Notes: generated by a model from the sequence alone, not told the origin. DNA of 64,000 nucleotides from HGM04593 sp045647885 (GCA_045647885.1 JAZRMX010000044.1:1-64000); one strand, 5' to 3'; positions 1 through 9,449 are shown, counted from the stretch's first letter. Numbers and translations are program-made.

Positions 1-263
1 AGAGCCTTACCGATTGTGAATTGACACTTGATTTGGTTAATATGGAGTTGACAGCAGCGGATGATGATCTTACAGCTATCAAACCTGCTGACCGCCAGAT
101 TAAGATTGTTGTAGGTGAGGGTAACACCACCGGTATCAATGCTATTGCAAGCGAGGGTGCTGCAAATAACGAGGCTATCTACGACCTCACAGGCCGCAAG
201 GTAACAGAGATGGTTAAGGGTGGCATCTACATCAAAGGTGGTAAGAAAATCTTTGTTAAGTAA
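1..263 (+). CDS. C-terminal end of a secreted protein with T9SS-type sorting signal (partial)
   Basis: Only the last 87 or so codons are in the window; the frame is open from base 3 and its real start lies upstream. The final 30 residues read as a short type A sorting domain of the type IX secretion system: IYDLTGRKV, then a GGIYI turn, then a lysine-rich end (GGKKIFVK). Such tails are common on secreted Bacteroidales proteins. The body that would show the function is missing. A hairpin follows at 291-327. Confidence is high that this is a gene end and moderate that the tail is a sorting signal. Confidence 0.75.
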   Translation, partial: SLTDCELTLDLVNMELTAADDDLTAIKPADRQIKIVVGEGNTTGINAIASEGAANNEAIYDLTGRKVTEMVKGGIYIKGGKKIFVK

Positions 264-290
264 GATAATATTATCGACATTATTGTAATT

Positions 291-327
291 AAAGAGGGTT
301 GCTGTTTCACACACAGCGACCCTCTTT
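291..327 (+). terminator. Hairpin terminator after the partial secreted-protein gene
   Basis: Arms 291-305 and 313-327 pair over 15 positions, with one G-U type mismatch and a 7-nt loop. A T-rich stretch follows (about 331-343). It separates the partial gene from engB. Confidence 0.7.
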
Positions 328-378
328 AATTGTACTCTTTTTTATTTGATACATTTTCTCTCGTTTACGTTTTTTTTC

Positions 379-386
379 TATCTTCG
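379..386 (+). promoter_or_regulatory. Possible -7 box for engB (TATCTTCG)
   Basis: TATCTTCG differs by one base from the Bacteroidota -7 consensus TAnnTTTG and lies 23 nt before the engB ATG. I see no -33 TTTG at the right distance, so this is tentative. Confidence 0.35.
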
Positions 387-409
387 CGCTTGAATAAAGA
401 AGAGAAATA

Positions 410-1024
410 ATGAAAAAAGCACCTATAATAAAATCGGCTCGCTTTGTTATAAGCAATAGCGACGTGAAAAAATGCCCCCAGGACGGTAAGCCCGAATATG
501 CTTTTATCGGCCGCTCCAATGTGGGGAAATCGAGCCTCATAAATATGCTCACCCGTCACAATAAACTGGCGATGACATCGGCTATGCCCGGAAAAACCCT
601 GCTCATCAACCATTTCCTTGTGAATGATGAGTGGTACTTGGTCGACCTCCCCGGTTATGGCTATGCAAAGCGCAGTAAGTCGCAGAACGAACAGCTCGAA
701 CACATAATTTCTTCTTATGTGCTCGACCGTGAGCAGATGACTAACCTTTTTGTGCTTGTCGACAGCCGTCATGCTCCGCAAAAGATTGATATTGAATTTC
801 TGGAGTGGCTTGGCGAGAACGGCGTTCCATTTGCCATAGTCTTTACCAAGGCCGACAAACTTACAAAGACAGCGCTTGCAAGCAATGTGCAGGCCTATAA
901 GAAGTCTCTGCTTGAGCAGTGGGAGGAACTGCCTCCGGTTTTCGTTACATCGTCGGAAACGGCTGCAGGCCGCGACGAACTGCTTGCATATATTGATGAT
1001 ATAAATTCTTCGTTGAATTCTTGA
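410..1024 (+). CDS. engB: Ribosome biogenesis GTP-binding protein EngB (YsxC/YihA)
   Basis: EngB is a small TRAFAC-class GTPase needed for late assembly of the 50S ribosomal subunit. At 204 residues it has the family's usual length. The P-loop GRSNVGKSS is at residues 34-42, the G3 motif DLPG at 79-82 (within DLPGYGYAK, typical of EngB), and the G4 motif TKAD near residue 146. The ATG at 410 follows a possible TATCTTCG -7 box. A thioredoxin-like lipoprotein gene starts 10 nt downstream on the same strand and may be co-transcribed. Identification is secure. Confidence 0.96.
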   Translation: MKKAPIIKSARFVISNSDVKKCPQDGKPEYAFIGRSNVGKSSLINMLTRHNKLAMTSAMPGKTLLINHFLVNDEWYLVDLPGYGYAKRSKSQNEQLEHIISSYVLDREQMTNLFVLVDSRHAPQKIDIEFLEWLGENGVPFAIVFTKADKLTKTALASNVQAYKKSLLEQWEELPPVFVTSSETAAGRDELLAYIDDINSSLNS

Positions 1025-1034
1025 TTTTTTTGTT

Positions 1035-2135
1035 ATGAAGAGATCCCTTTTTGCAATTCTTGCGGTGTTGGTTCTGGCATCGTGTGAGAACGATGGTTAC
1101 AAAATAGAAGGTACTTTCCTTGCAGCCGAAGATGGTTCTGTTGTATATATGACAGCCGACGACGAGCTTTATACTACTATCGATTCGGCTGTGGTGACAA
1201 ATGGAGAATTCTGTTTTACCGGTGGGTATCACGACCGCGCCCTGCGTATGCTGCTTGTTCCAAGCAAGGCTATTGGTGGTCCTGTGGTTGTTGAAAAGGG
1301 TGTGATTGAAGTGGAATTCGCCAAAGGTTATATGAAACGCGGCGGAACAGACGGCAATCATATACTGCAACGCTTTATTGAGGCGAACGATAGATTGAAT
1401 AGGCTTGAGGAGGTAACCTCGCCTGCTTTCCTCAAGGCTATGCCTGTGGACAAGAACGTGTACGACAGTCTTGTGGTTGTGCGCGACACCGAGCGCAGGG
1501 CACTCACGGCATATGCTTACCTTGCCATAGAAAAGAATATAGACAACGGGTTGGGTCTTTACCTCATTACCAAGTCCTATAAGATGCTTGCTCCCAACCT
1601 GCTTGCTCCGTTGATGGAGCGCGTGCCCCAATATTTGCGCAACGGGCGTTACGGCGTGGTGAACGACTATGTCACCGTTGCTCTGGAGTGCGACAAGCAG
1701 AAGGTTGCAACAGCTGTGGGCAAGGAGTTCCTTGATTTTGAATTACCCGATTATAACGGTAAAAACGTGCTTTTCTCATCGGTGGTGAACAGTAAACGTT
1801 ATACCTTGCTGCAATTCTGGGCAAGTTGGTGTGCGCCTTGCCGTATGGAGCTTCCCGAACTGAACCGGGTGTATGAGAAATATGCCAAGAAGGGCTTTGC
1901 TGCGGTGGGAATCTCGCTCGACTCAAACCCCGACGAGTGGAAAACTGCTGTCTCTTCCTTGAAGCTTTCGTGGTTGCAGCTTAACAAGCCGGCTAACGGC
2001 AGCTCCGAGGTTGCAGCAGCCTATGGGGTAAGCTCCGTGCCCTCAAATGTTCTTATAAATAATAAAGGTGTTATAATCGCCCGCGACATTACACCTGCGG
2101 AACTAGCCTCTCTTTTGGGCGAATCCTTCAAGTAA
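1035..2135 (+). CDS. Thioredoxin-like lipoprotein (TlpA/ResA family, DUF4369-like N-terminus)
   Basis: A 366-residue periplasm-facing thiol-disulfide protein. It starts with a lipoprotein signal (hydrophobic segment, then ASCEND with the lipid-anchored Cys near residue 17). The first two thirds resemble the DUF4369 domain common in Bacteroidota ('IEGTF...DGSVVYM'). The last 130 residues are a thioredoxin fold with the redox motif WCAPC, CAPC being residues 266-269. ResA/TlpA proteins reduce disulfides, for example in apocytochromes. The substrate here is unknown. It lies 10 nt after engB, which probably reflects shared transcription rather than function. Confidence 0.88.
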   Translation: MKRSLFAILAVLVLASCENDGYKIEGTFLAAEDGSVVYMTADDELYTTIDSAVVTNGEFCFTGGYHDRALRMLLVPSKAIGGPVVVEKGVIEVEFAKGYMKRGGTDGNHILQRFIEANDRLNRLEEVTSPAFLKAMPVDKNVYDSLVVVRDTERRALTAYAYLAIEKNIDNGLGLYLITKSYKMLAPNLLAPLMERVPQYLRNGRYGVVNDYVTVALECDKQKVATAVGKEFLDFELPDYNGKNVLFSSVVNSKRYTLLQFWASWCAPCRMELPELNRVYEKYAKKGFAAVGISLDSNPDEWKTAVSSLKLSWLQLNKPANGSSEVAAAYGVSSVPSNVLINNKGVIIARDITPAELASLLGESFK

Positions 2136-2154
2136 AAAGCATTTTTTTGCTTTT
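2134..2154 (+). terminator. Weak AT-rich hairpin after the thioredoxin-like gene
   Basis: AAAAGCA and TGCTTTT pair around a run of six T, starting at the stop codon region. The stem is short and AT-rich, so termination here is plausible but unproven. Confidence 0.35.
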
Positions 2155-2198
2155 GTTCTCTTGTGCTTGTGTTTTTATGCAAAAAGGCTGTTTTTTTA

Positions 2199-2299
2199 TA
2201 AATTTGCATAGAACGCGCGGTTGTTTGTGTTAAATTTTCATCATTTTATCAAGTTTTTTATAAAATCAACAGTAAATAGGGATAATTTTCATAAATTTG
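2199..2299 (+). promoter_or_regulatory. Two candidate -7 boxes upstream of the SusC operon
   Basis: The 311-nt gap 2136-2446 has no gene. It is strongly AT-rich and carries TAAATTTG twice (2199-2206 and 2292-2299), both matching the Bacteroidota -7 consensus TAnnTTTG. No good -33 TTTG is seen at 19-21 nt from either. The leader from the second box to the susC ATG would be about 140 nt, long enough for post-transcriptional control. Confidence 0.5.
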
Positions 2300-2446
2300 C
2301 ACCGATTTATGAAAATGAATGAATATTGTTTGCATAGATATTCAAAATGAAATGCAGCATTTCTCTAACTTTTAAAGAGTTGGCAGGGGTGCTGAATAGT
2401 TGTTTTGTCTTACTTGAAGTAACTAATTAATATTATAAAACACAAA

Positions 2447-5383
2447 ATGAGAAAAAGAGGAATTCTTTTGTTCGTGTTTCTTAGCCTGATGCTTGTGCAG
2501 GGTGCTTTCGCGCAATATTTTGTTGTGAAAGGAACCGTGACAACAAGCGAGGACGGCTCTCCGCTTATACAGACCGGAGTTATGCAGAAGGGCACGACAA
2601 ATGGTGTAGTTACCGATTTTGATGGTAACTATATGATTGAAATCAGAGACGCCAAGGAGGCAACATTGGTGTTTACCTATGTTGGTCACAAAACACAGGA
2701 GTTTGTGGTAAATGCCAACACCAAGGTATTGAACGTGGAGCTTGTCTGTGAAAGCCAGTATATCGACGATGTTGTCGTTGTGGCCTATGGTGTGCGTAAA
2801 AAGGGTACCATTGCCGGTTCTGTTTCTACAGTAAAGGCCGAAAAAATTGAAAATGTTCCCACTGCCGGTTTTGACCAGGCTTTGCAGGGTTTGACTCCCG
2901 GTATGACCGTGCTTTCAAATTCTGGTGAGCCCAGCAAGGCTGCAACATTCCAGATTCGTGGTACAAACTCAATTAACTCGGGTACAGCCCCCTTGTTTAT
3001 CCTCGATGGTGTGCCCATCACCAGTTCCGACTTCAATGCCATAAGCCCCAGCGATATAGAATCGATAAACATCCTCAAGGATGCCTCTTCTACCTCTATA
3101 TATGGTGCGCGTGCGGCCAACGGTGTGGTTGTTATCACCACCAAGCGTGGTACAAGTACCGACAGGGTGAACGTTACATTCCGTTCACAGCTCGGTTACT
3201 CTAATCTTGCCCACGACAACTGGAATCTTATGAACACTGCCGAGCGCATTCAGTTCGAGAAAGAGCTTGGTCTTGACGAGGGACAGGATTATGATAAACT
3301 CTCATTGGTCGATGTAAACTGGATGGATGCCGTGTTCAACGACAAGGCAAATTTGCAGAGCTACGACCTCTCGCTTAACCACGCTACCGACAAGATGAAC
3401 TATTTTGTATCGGCAAGCTTCTTTGATCAGGAGGGTATTGCTCAGGGTTCTGAATTCGCGCGTTACAATATGCGTGCAAATGTCGACGTGAAGACCAATG
3501 ACTGGTTGAAGGTAGGTACAAACTCAATGTTGGCCTATGAGGAGGTTCAGCAGGCCGATGATGGCGAATATGCTCTTTACACACCCATCTCGGCATCAAG
3601 ATTCATGTTGCCCTACTGGAGCCCCTATGTAGCCGGTGGCAAAGTTGCTTCTTCAAAGGATGGCAGCTGGACCGGTCGCGGATACAACCCCGTAGAGTGG
3701 ATGGAGTACAACCCTATGAAACACAAGAAGTATAAGGCTATCAGCGTGCTTTATGCCGAGTTATCACCTATCAAGAACCTTACATTGCGTTCGCAGTTCG
3801 GTGTAGATTTCACACACTCCACAACCGATATGAAGTCGTTCCCCAGCTTTGTTGGAAACGACAATCAGGGTACAGCCGGTCGTGCATCGAGCACCGCTGC
3901 CAACCTCACAATTACCAACACTGCCAACTATATCTTCGACATAAACAAGAAGCACAACTTCAACCTTATGTTGGGTCAGGAGGGTGTTGATTACCGTTCA
4001 GAGGGCTTCCAGGTGGTAACCCGTGGTCAGAGCAACGACTCGTTCACTCTGCTTTCTTCGGGTACACGCGCTACATCTTGGAGCAACAGTTCATCGAGCC
4101 ACTCGTTCCTTTCATTCTTCGGCCGTGCCGAGTATAACTACAACGACCGTTTCTACACCGACTTCTCTTTGCGTACCGATGCCTCTTCACGCTTCGGCGA
4201 GAATGGCCGTTGGGCAACATTCTGGTCAGTCGGTTTTATGTGGAATATGAAGAAGGAGAAATTTATGCAGAACCTCAAGTGGATTTCAAATGCACAGATT
4301 GCTGTCAGCACCGGTACATCGGGTAACTCATCAATCCCCGATTACGACCACCTTGCACTTGTAACCAGCGGACATAACTATATGGACGGTTCAGGTATTG
4401 CTCCTGCATCACAGGGTAACGAGGATTTGAGCTGGGAGAAACTGTGGACTTCGAACATCGCTTTCCACTTCGGTTTCTTCAACCGTGTGAACATCGACGC
4501 CGAGTTCTACCACAAGAAGACAACAGATATGCTTATGGCTGTTCCTCAGTCTTATGTAAACAATGGTTTCGGTTCGCGTTGGGACAACGTGGGTACTATG
4601 CTTAACAAGGGTGCCGAGTTGTCAATCAATGTCGATGTTATCCGCACCGAGGATTTTGTGTGGAACGTAAGCGCCAATGCTTCGTACAACAAGAACAAGA
4701 TTACAGAGCTTTACAACGGTGTTCAGGAGTATACAGTCGGCACAACAGCTACCAAATTGGTTGTAGGCCACTCTGTGGGTGAGTTCTATATGAACAGATA
4801 TGCAGGTGTGAACCCTGCAAACGGTGATGCTTTGTGGTACGACAAGGATGGCAACATCACAAACGAGTGCAACGAAAGCGACAAAGTTATGGTGGGCAAG
4901 AACTATATTGCTCCCTGGCAGGGTGGTTTCGGTACCTCAATCAGCTACAAGGGCCTGACACTTACCGCAAACTTCAGCTGGGTTAAGGACCGTTGGATGT
5001 TCAATAATGACCGTTTCTTTGAGGAGAGCAATGGTCTCTACACAACCTACAACCAGTCTAAACGTCTGCTCTACAACCGTTGGAGAAACCCCGGTGATAT
5101 TGCCGACATTCCCCGTTATGGCGTTACTCCCCAAATGGACTCACGCTTCCTGGAGGATGCTTCGTTCTTGCGTCTCAAGAATGTAATGTTGAGCTATGAG
5201 TTGCCCGCAGAAATGCTCAAGAAAACCCGCACATTTAGCAGAGTTCGTATGTTTGTGCAGGCACAGAACCTCTTTACAATAACAAAGTTCAGCGGTATCG
5301 ACCCCGAGTCTTCCAGCAATATCTATGCTGCGCAGTACCCCATGTCGCGTCAGTATACCTGCGGTGTAGAAATTTCGTTCTAA
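2447..5383 (+). CDS. SusC/RagA-family TonB-dependent outer-membrane transporter
   Basis: This 978-residue outer-membrane barrel imports a ligand captured by its SusD partner, using TonB energy. In order: signal peptide (about 1-22, ending AQ), carboxypeptidase-regulatory-like domain (about 26-105), a TonB-box-like stretch YIDDVVVVAYG, the plug domain with LQGLTPG, FILDGVPI and SIYGARAANGVVVITT, then the barrel ending in an aromatic residue (VEISF). Length and motifs are typical of the family. It opens a nine-gene same-strand operon, with SusD 11 nt downstream. The protease and LRR lipoproteins in the operon suggest a peptide or protein ligand, as for RagAB, rather than a glycan. No glycosidase or extracytoplasmic sigma/anti-sigma gene is nearby. 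Confidence 0.96.
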   Translation: MRKRGILLFVFLSLMLVQGAFAQYFVVKGTVTTSEDGSPLIQTGVMQKGTTNGVVTDFDGNYMIEIRDAKEATLVFTYVGHKTQEFVVNANTKVLNVELVCESQYIDDVVVVAYGVRKKGTIAGSVSTVKAEKIENVPTAGFDQALQGLTPGMTVLSNSGEPSKAATFQIRGTNSINSGTAPLFILDGVPITSSDFNAISPSDIESINILKDASSTSIYGARAANGVVVITTKRGTSTDRVNVTFRSQLGYSNLAHDNWNLMNTAERIQFEKELGLDEGQDYDKLSLVDVNWMDAVFNDKANLQSYDLSLNHATDKMNYFVSASFFDQEGIAQGSEFARYNMRANVDVKTNDWLKVGTNSMLAYEEVQQADDGEYALYTPISASRFMLPYWSPYVAGGKVASSKDGSWTGRGYNPVEWMEYNPMKHKKYKAISVLYAELSPIKNLTLRSQFGVDFTHSTTDMKSFPSFVGNDNQGTAGRASSTAANLTITNTANYIFDINKKHNFNLMLGQEGVDYRSEGFQVVTRGQSNDSFTLLSSGTRATSWSNSSSSHSFLSFFGRAEYNYNDRFYTDFSLRTDASSRFGENGRWATFWSVGFMWNMKKEKFMQNLKWISNAQIAVSTGTSGNSSIPDYDHLALVTSGHNYMDGSGIAPASQGNEDLSWEKLWTSNIAFHFGFFNRVNIDAEFYHKKTTDMLMAVPQSYVNNGFGSRWDNVGTMLNKGAELSINVDVIRTEDFVWNVSANASYNKNKITELYNGVQEYTVGTTATKLVVGHSVGEFYMNRYAGVNPANGDALWYDKDGNITNECNESDKVMVGKNYIAPWQGGFGTSISYKGLTLTANFSWVKDRWMFNNDRFFEESNGLYTTYNQSKRLLYNRWRNPGDIADIPRYGVTPQMDSRFLEDASFLRLKNVMLSYELPAEMLKKTRTFSRVRMFVQAQNLFTITKFSGIDPESSSNIYAAQYPMSRQYTCGVEISF

Positions 5384-5394
5384 AATAAAGAAAG

Positions 5395-6924
5395 ATGAAA
5401 AACATAAAGATATATATAATTGTATTGCTTACCATCTTCGGGGCAACATCGTGCCTCGACAAGCATCCTGATGATGCGGTACTTGCAGACAAGGCGATTC
5501 TAGATATAAATCAGGCCGATGAGGCTGTGATGGGTATATATTCGTCGCTGATGAGTGGTGCTTTGTATAGTGGCTATTTGACATTGTTGCCCGACCTTCA
5601 GACCGACTTCGTTTATGCTGTAAATGGTTATTCAAACACTTATGGCAATATATGGCGTTGGGACATATTGCCCACCAATACCGAAATTGAGGCTGTGTAC
5701 GGCTCTTTGTACGAGGTTATCGGTAACTGTAACTTCTTCCTCGAGAATGCAAAGACACTGCAGACTACTATGACCAACGACGACGAACTTGAGTATCTTG
5801 AGCGTCTAAGCGGTGAGGCTTATTTCGCGCGTGCGCTTGCCTATTCAGAGCTTATCAAACTCTTCTGTGTCGATTACAAATCGGACGAGGATGCCAAGAA
5901 ACAGTTGGGTGTTGTTCTTGTTGACTCATATTATGGTGAAAAGGATATAACCCGTGCCTCTCTTTACGACTCATACCGTTTTGTACTGAACGATCTTGAC
6001 TTCGCTCTGAAATATCTTGCTTTGGACGAAGACTATGATAGTTCTGTAGACGGAGCGCTTTATAATTCATCGCAGTATTTCAATGAATACACCGCTTATG
6101 CTCTCCTTGCACGTATATCGTTGTATATGCGCAAGTGGGACGATGCCATCAAGTATTCTTCTAAAATTATCGACAGCGAATACTACGAATTGTCAAGTGC
6201 ATTGACAGAGTATTCTTCGGGATTGAGCTACTACGAGTATATGTGGCAGTACGACATGGCTACCGAGATTATCTTCAAGGTGGGCTTTACTACCAGCAAC
6301 TATGGTGGTTCTTTGGGTACAATCTTCTGGAACTACGACTATTCAAACTTCTACCCCGACTACGTACCTGCAACCTGGGTGCTCAATCTTTACGAAAGTG
6401 ACGATTTGCGTCCCGAAAGTTTCTTCTACACAGCAACAACAGGTCACAGCCACGGTCTTACCTGGCCCTTGCTTTACAAGTATTTCGGAAACCAGGAGTT
6501 CTACTCATATCAGTTGCTACATAAATCAATGCCCAAGGTATTCCGTTTGTCGGAGCAGTACCTCATCCGTGCCGAGGCTTATTGCCAGAAGGCAACCCCC
6601 GATTACAGCAAGGCAGGCAAGGACATTGCAACATTGCGCAGAGCACGTTATATGTCATACGGAAACTCGGTTTCTATGACCGAGTCCAATGCAATGGAGG
6701 TGATAGAAGAGGAGCGCGTGAAGGAACTTTATATGGAGGGTTTCCGTCTGCAGGATCTCAAGCGTTGGGGCAAAGGCTTTGAGCGTGAGCCTCAGGACCA
6801 GTCATTGTCTCACGGCAGCAGTCTTAAGATTAAGGCCGACAATCCCTTGTTCGTATGGCCCATACCCCAGCACGAACTCGATGCTCCCGGTTCAAATATT
6901 CAACCTAATGAAAGTAACAAATAA
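5395..6924 (+). CDS. SusD/RagB-family substrate-binding lipoprotein
   Basis: This 509-residue surface lipoprotein forms the lid over the SusC transporter and binds the ligand. The signal ends at ATSCLDKHP, the lipid-anchored Cys being about residue 20. Tetratricopeptide-like helical stretches follow (LERLSGEAYFARALAYSELI about residue 140; YLIRAEAY about 385). The family's C-terminal signature is present: a LRRARY helix, then EEERVKELYMEGFRLQDLKRW. It lies directly after the susC-like gene. SusD homologues bind either glycans or peptides; sequence alone does not settle which, but the operon favours peptides. Confidence 0.95.
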   Translation: MKNIKIYIIVLLTIFGATSCLDKHPDDAVLADKAILDINQADEAVMGIYSSLMSGALYSGYLTLLPDLQTDFVYAVNGYSNTYGNIWRWDILPTNTEIEAVYGSLYEVIGNCNFFLENAKTLQTTMTNDDELEYLERLSGEAYFARALAYSELIKLFCVDYKSDEDAKKQLGVVLVDSYYGEKDITRASLYDSYRFVLNDLDFALKYLALDEDYDSSVDGALYNSSQYFNEYTAYALLARISLYMRKWDDAIKYSSKIIDSEYYELSSALTEYSSGLSYYEYMWQYDMATEIIFKVGFTTSNYGGSLGTIFWNYDYSNFYPDYVPATWVLNLYESDDLRPESFFYTATTGHSHGLTWPLLYKYFGNQEFYSYQLLHKSMPKVFRLSEQYLIRAEAYCQKATPDYSKAGKDIATLRRARYMSYGNSVSMTESNAMEVIEEERVKELYMEGFRLQDLKRWGKGFEREPQDQSLSHGSSLKIKADNPLFVWPIPQHELDAPGSNIQPNESNK

Positions 6925-6926
6925 CA

Positions 6927-6932
6927 AGGAGG
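6927..6932 (+). promoter_or_regulatory. Canonical Shine-Dalgarno AGGAGG before the DUF4843 gene
   Basis: AGGAGG ends 9 nt before the ATG at 6942. This is notable because Bacteroidota rarely use Shine-Dalgarno sites and the other genes in this operon lack one. Confidence 0.55.
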
Positions 6933-6941
6933 CAGTGTAAT

Positions 6942-7865
6942 ATGAAAAAGATAGTTAAGAATATATTTTTGTTCCTCGCTGTGGCAGCATCGTTCTCGTC
7001 TTGCGACACCGATGCCGAATACATCACATACGAAGGTCCTAACTTCATAATGTTCTCCGATACTTTGTATCAATTGCCCGTACAGAACAACGAGGATTAT
7101 TTCTCACTCCCTGTGGTGGCAACAAGAGCGTGCGATTACGACCGTGTGCTTGCAGTGGAGGTTGTCGACAGCATAAGCAACGCTACCGAGGGCCGTCACT
7201 ACTCACTGGAGTCCAACACTGTGACAATTCCTGCCGGTCAGTTGGTGGGTAACGTAAAAGTACGCGGTTACCACGACAATATTGCGGTTACAGACTCGCT
7301 TGGCTTCTCATTGCGTCTTATCTCTCAGAAAGAGACACAGAGCGAGCTCTATGGTATAGAATCTAAAGTGTTCTTGCAGAAGGCCTGCAAGTTCGACATA
7401 AACGCCTTCACAGGCTACTGTTACATTGTGTCTACATTCTTGCAGAACTATGCGACAGTTGAAGGTCGTATAGCATACTCTGTTGTAGATCCCGAAGAAG
7501 AGAACACCATAATCATCAAGGATTATTTCTACGATGGTTACGACATTAAGGTGAAGTTTACCACAAACGACATATTGAACCCTCTCATCAAGTGCAGCGA
7601 GCAGAAGCTCGGTCCCACAACCGAAGCTTTCGGTACAAAATATGGCGAGGATGGTATAATAAACGTTTATCAGCCCACAATGTATGTTTCGTACTACAGC
7701 AGCTGCGAGCACTTCATCTGGCAGTATATGTCGCTCTACATCCCCAGTATGACAGGTTATAACACCGTGGGAACCTTTGTAAATGCTGTAGAGTGGATAA
7801 GCAAGGACGAGGCCAAGAAGAGAAGAGACGAGGGCTATCCCGGTTATAAAGAGTATAACGACTAA
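6942..7865 (+). CDS. DUF4843-like accessory lipoprotein of the SusCD complex
   Basis: A 307-residue lipoprotein (signal ending FSSCDTD, Cys near residue 21). Residues about 30-140 look like a DUF4843/Calx-beta-like sheet domain: LPVVATRACDYDR, then EGRHYSL, then TIPAGQLVGNVKVRG. DUF4843 proteins are regularly encoded right after SusCD pairs. From memory, the peptide-associated BT2261-2264 complex of B. thetaiotaomicron carries two extra lipoproteins in comparable positions, which makes this gene a likely complex subunit. It lies 17 nt after susD and is preceded by an unusual AGGAGG. The exact role is not known. Confidence 0.75.
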   Translation: MKKIVKNIFLFLAVAASFSSCDTDAEYITYEGPNFIMFSDTLYQLPVQNNEDYFSLPVVATRACDYDRVLAVEVVDSISNATEGRHYSLESNTVTIPAGQLVGNVKVRGYHDNIAVTDSLGFSLRLISQKETQSELYGIESKVFLQKACKFDINAFTGYCYIVSTFLQNYATVEGRIAYSVVDPEEENTIIIKDYFYDGYDIKVKFTTNDILNPLIKCSEQKLGPTTEAFGTKYGEDGIINVYQPTMYVSYYSSCEHFIWQYMSLYIPSMTGYNTVGTFVNAVEWISKDEAKKRRDEGYPGYKEYND

Positions 7866-7877
7866 AAAGAAGATTAT

Positions 7878-9428
7878 ATGAAAAATACATTCCTTATATA
7901 TATATTGGTTGTTGCTTGCGCCTTTACAGGCTGTGCAGGTGACGATAGTTATACCTTCCCTTCAACCGTTTTGAACGAATCGGCTAAACTTATAAATATC
8001 GGCTCATACGATATTACAGAGCTTGATACTGAAGATTATATCATTGTGCCCATGGAGTTCACAGCTTCTTTGCCCTGGACACTTTCGGCCGACAAGATGT
8101 GGGTTCTCTTTTCTGACAGCGAGGATGGCATCTATAGTAACGACATTATTGGTGTTGCCGGTACTCACAAGGTATATTTGAAGATTACAAACGACGCTCG
8201 TGCTTTTGAGTCGGCCGAAGCAAACATTACTTTGCAGAGTGGCGATATCAAGCAGGTGCTGACAACAATTTCCCGCCACGCAAAGTCGCTCAACTGCGAA
8301 ATTGTTGACAGTGAGGGTAATGTTATTGATGCTCTTGAGGTGAACCAGGAGAGTGCATCTCTTGAGTTCAAGTTGAATGCTAACTACACCTGTGGTATAG
8401 GAACATATCCCGAGTGGTTGGGTGAACCTTCAGTTGTTGACGGAGCTTATGTGTTCAGCGTGAAGGAGTATTACAGACCCTACGAGTTGGCTGGCGAGAT
8501 TGAGGTTGTGAGCAAAGATGGTGCAGCCTCTAAAACCATTGCCGTTACTTATGGCGGTATGGCTCCTGATATGATGACCATTACAGGCGCTTACAGCACT
8601 TACGGCTGGTTGCTTTCTCTCGATGGTAAGACATTCCTTTACGAAAGTTCTTCTTCAATGAGCGATACTCCCTCGGAAGAGATACAGGTGGATGGTGCTT
8701 TGACCTACAACATTGTATGCTTCAATTACGACTGCAAGTTTGTGCTTGTTGAGGAGAATGACGGCACTATATCAATCCCCACTGAAAACTGGCTTGTTGC
8801 TGTGCAGGACGAGAACGACAAATCTTTGGTGTCGCTCACTGCAACTCCTTTCAACGCAACAACAGATGTACGTTCTCGCAAAGGAAACCTCTTTGCAGTA
8901 CCTTCTGGCCTGTACGACAGCTTTGTTGAAGAGGTTAAGAATGTTGCCGACCTTGACGAGTTCTATGTGAAGTATGAGTATTGTCTGCTCATTTCGGTAG
9001 AGCAGAAGGATATCTTTGCTCCCGAGGGCTTTGCTGTGAAGGTGCTTTCAAGCGGTGCTGTTGTTGAGTGTACTGCCGAGCCTGCCGGTGATTTGTATGA
9101 ATTCATCAGCTCGGAATTCTCTACAACTGATGTATACACCGTCAGCGTTGATAACCGTGTTAAATATGAAATCAACACCCTTTATACAAAATCAGACTGG
9201 GGTGGCCGATTCAAAATCTTCGACGTGGTGCTTCCCAACAGCGGTGGAACAACCAACGATACCAGCGACTTTACATGGCCCATTCAGGTGAAACTTGTTG
9301 ATGGCTATTATGTAATGACAGTGCCTGTTCCCAATGCGACTATATTCAATATGCCGGTGATTATAGTTCTTTATGAAAACAATGCACTTGTTCCCAAGAA
9401 GATATTGATTGTTAAGCCTAATAAATAA
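7878..9428 (+). CDS. Accessory surface lipoprotein with BACON-like N-terminal domain
   Basis: A 516-residue lipoprotein (signal ending FTGCAGDD, Cys about residue 19). Residues about 50-130 resemble a BACON-type sheet domain: ASLPWTLSADKMWV, then a region ending DIKQVLTTISRHAKS. The remaining 380 residues are beta-rich and I do not recognise them. By position (fourth in the SusCD operon, 12 nt after the DUF4843 gene) it is probably another component of the surface complex that binds ligand or stabilises SusC. I see no catalytic motif. Confidence 0.65.
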   Translation: MKNTFLIYILVVACAFTGCAGDDSYTFPSTVLNESAKLINIGSYDITELDTEDYIIVPMEFTASLPWTLSADKMWVLFSDSEDGIYSNDIIGVAGTHKVYLKITNDARAFESAEANITLQSGDIKQVLTTISRHAKSLNCEIVDSEGNVIDALEVNQESASLEFKLNANYTCGIGTYPEWLGEPSVVDGAYVFSVKEYYRPYELAGEIEVVSKDGAASKTIAVTYGGMAPDMMTITGAYSTYGWLLSLDGKTFLYESSSSMSDTPSEEIQVDGALTYNIVCFNYDCKFVLVEENDGTISIPTENWLVAVQDENDKSLVSLTATPFNATTDVRSRKGNLFAVPSGLYDSFVEEVKNVADLDEFYVKYEYCLLISVEQKDIFAPEGFAVKVLSSGAVVECTAEPAGDLYEFISSEFSTTDVYTVSVDNRVKYEINTLYTKSDWGGRFKIFDVVLPNSGGTTNDTSDFTWPIQVKLVDGYYVMTVPVPNATIFNMPVIIVLYENNALVPKKILIVKPNK

Positions 9429-9449
9429 TTGAATATAAGACTCAAAATA

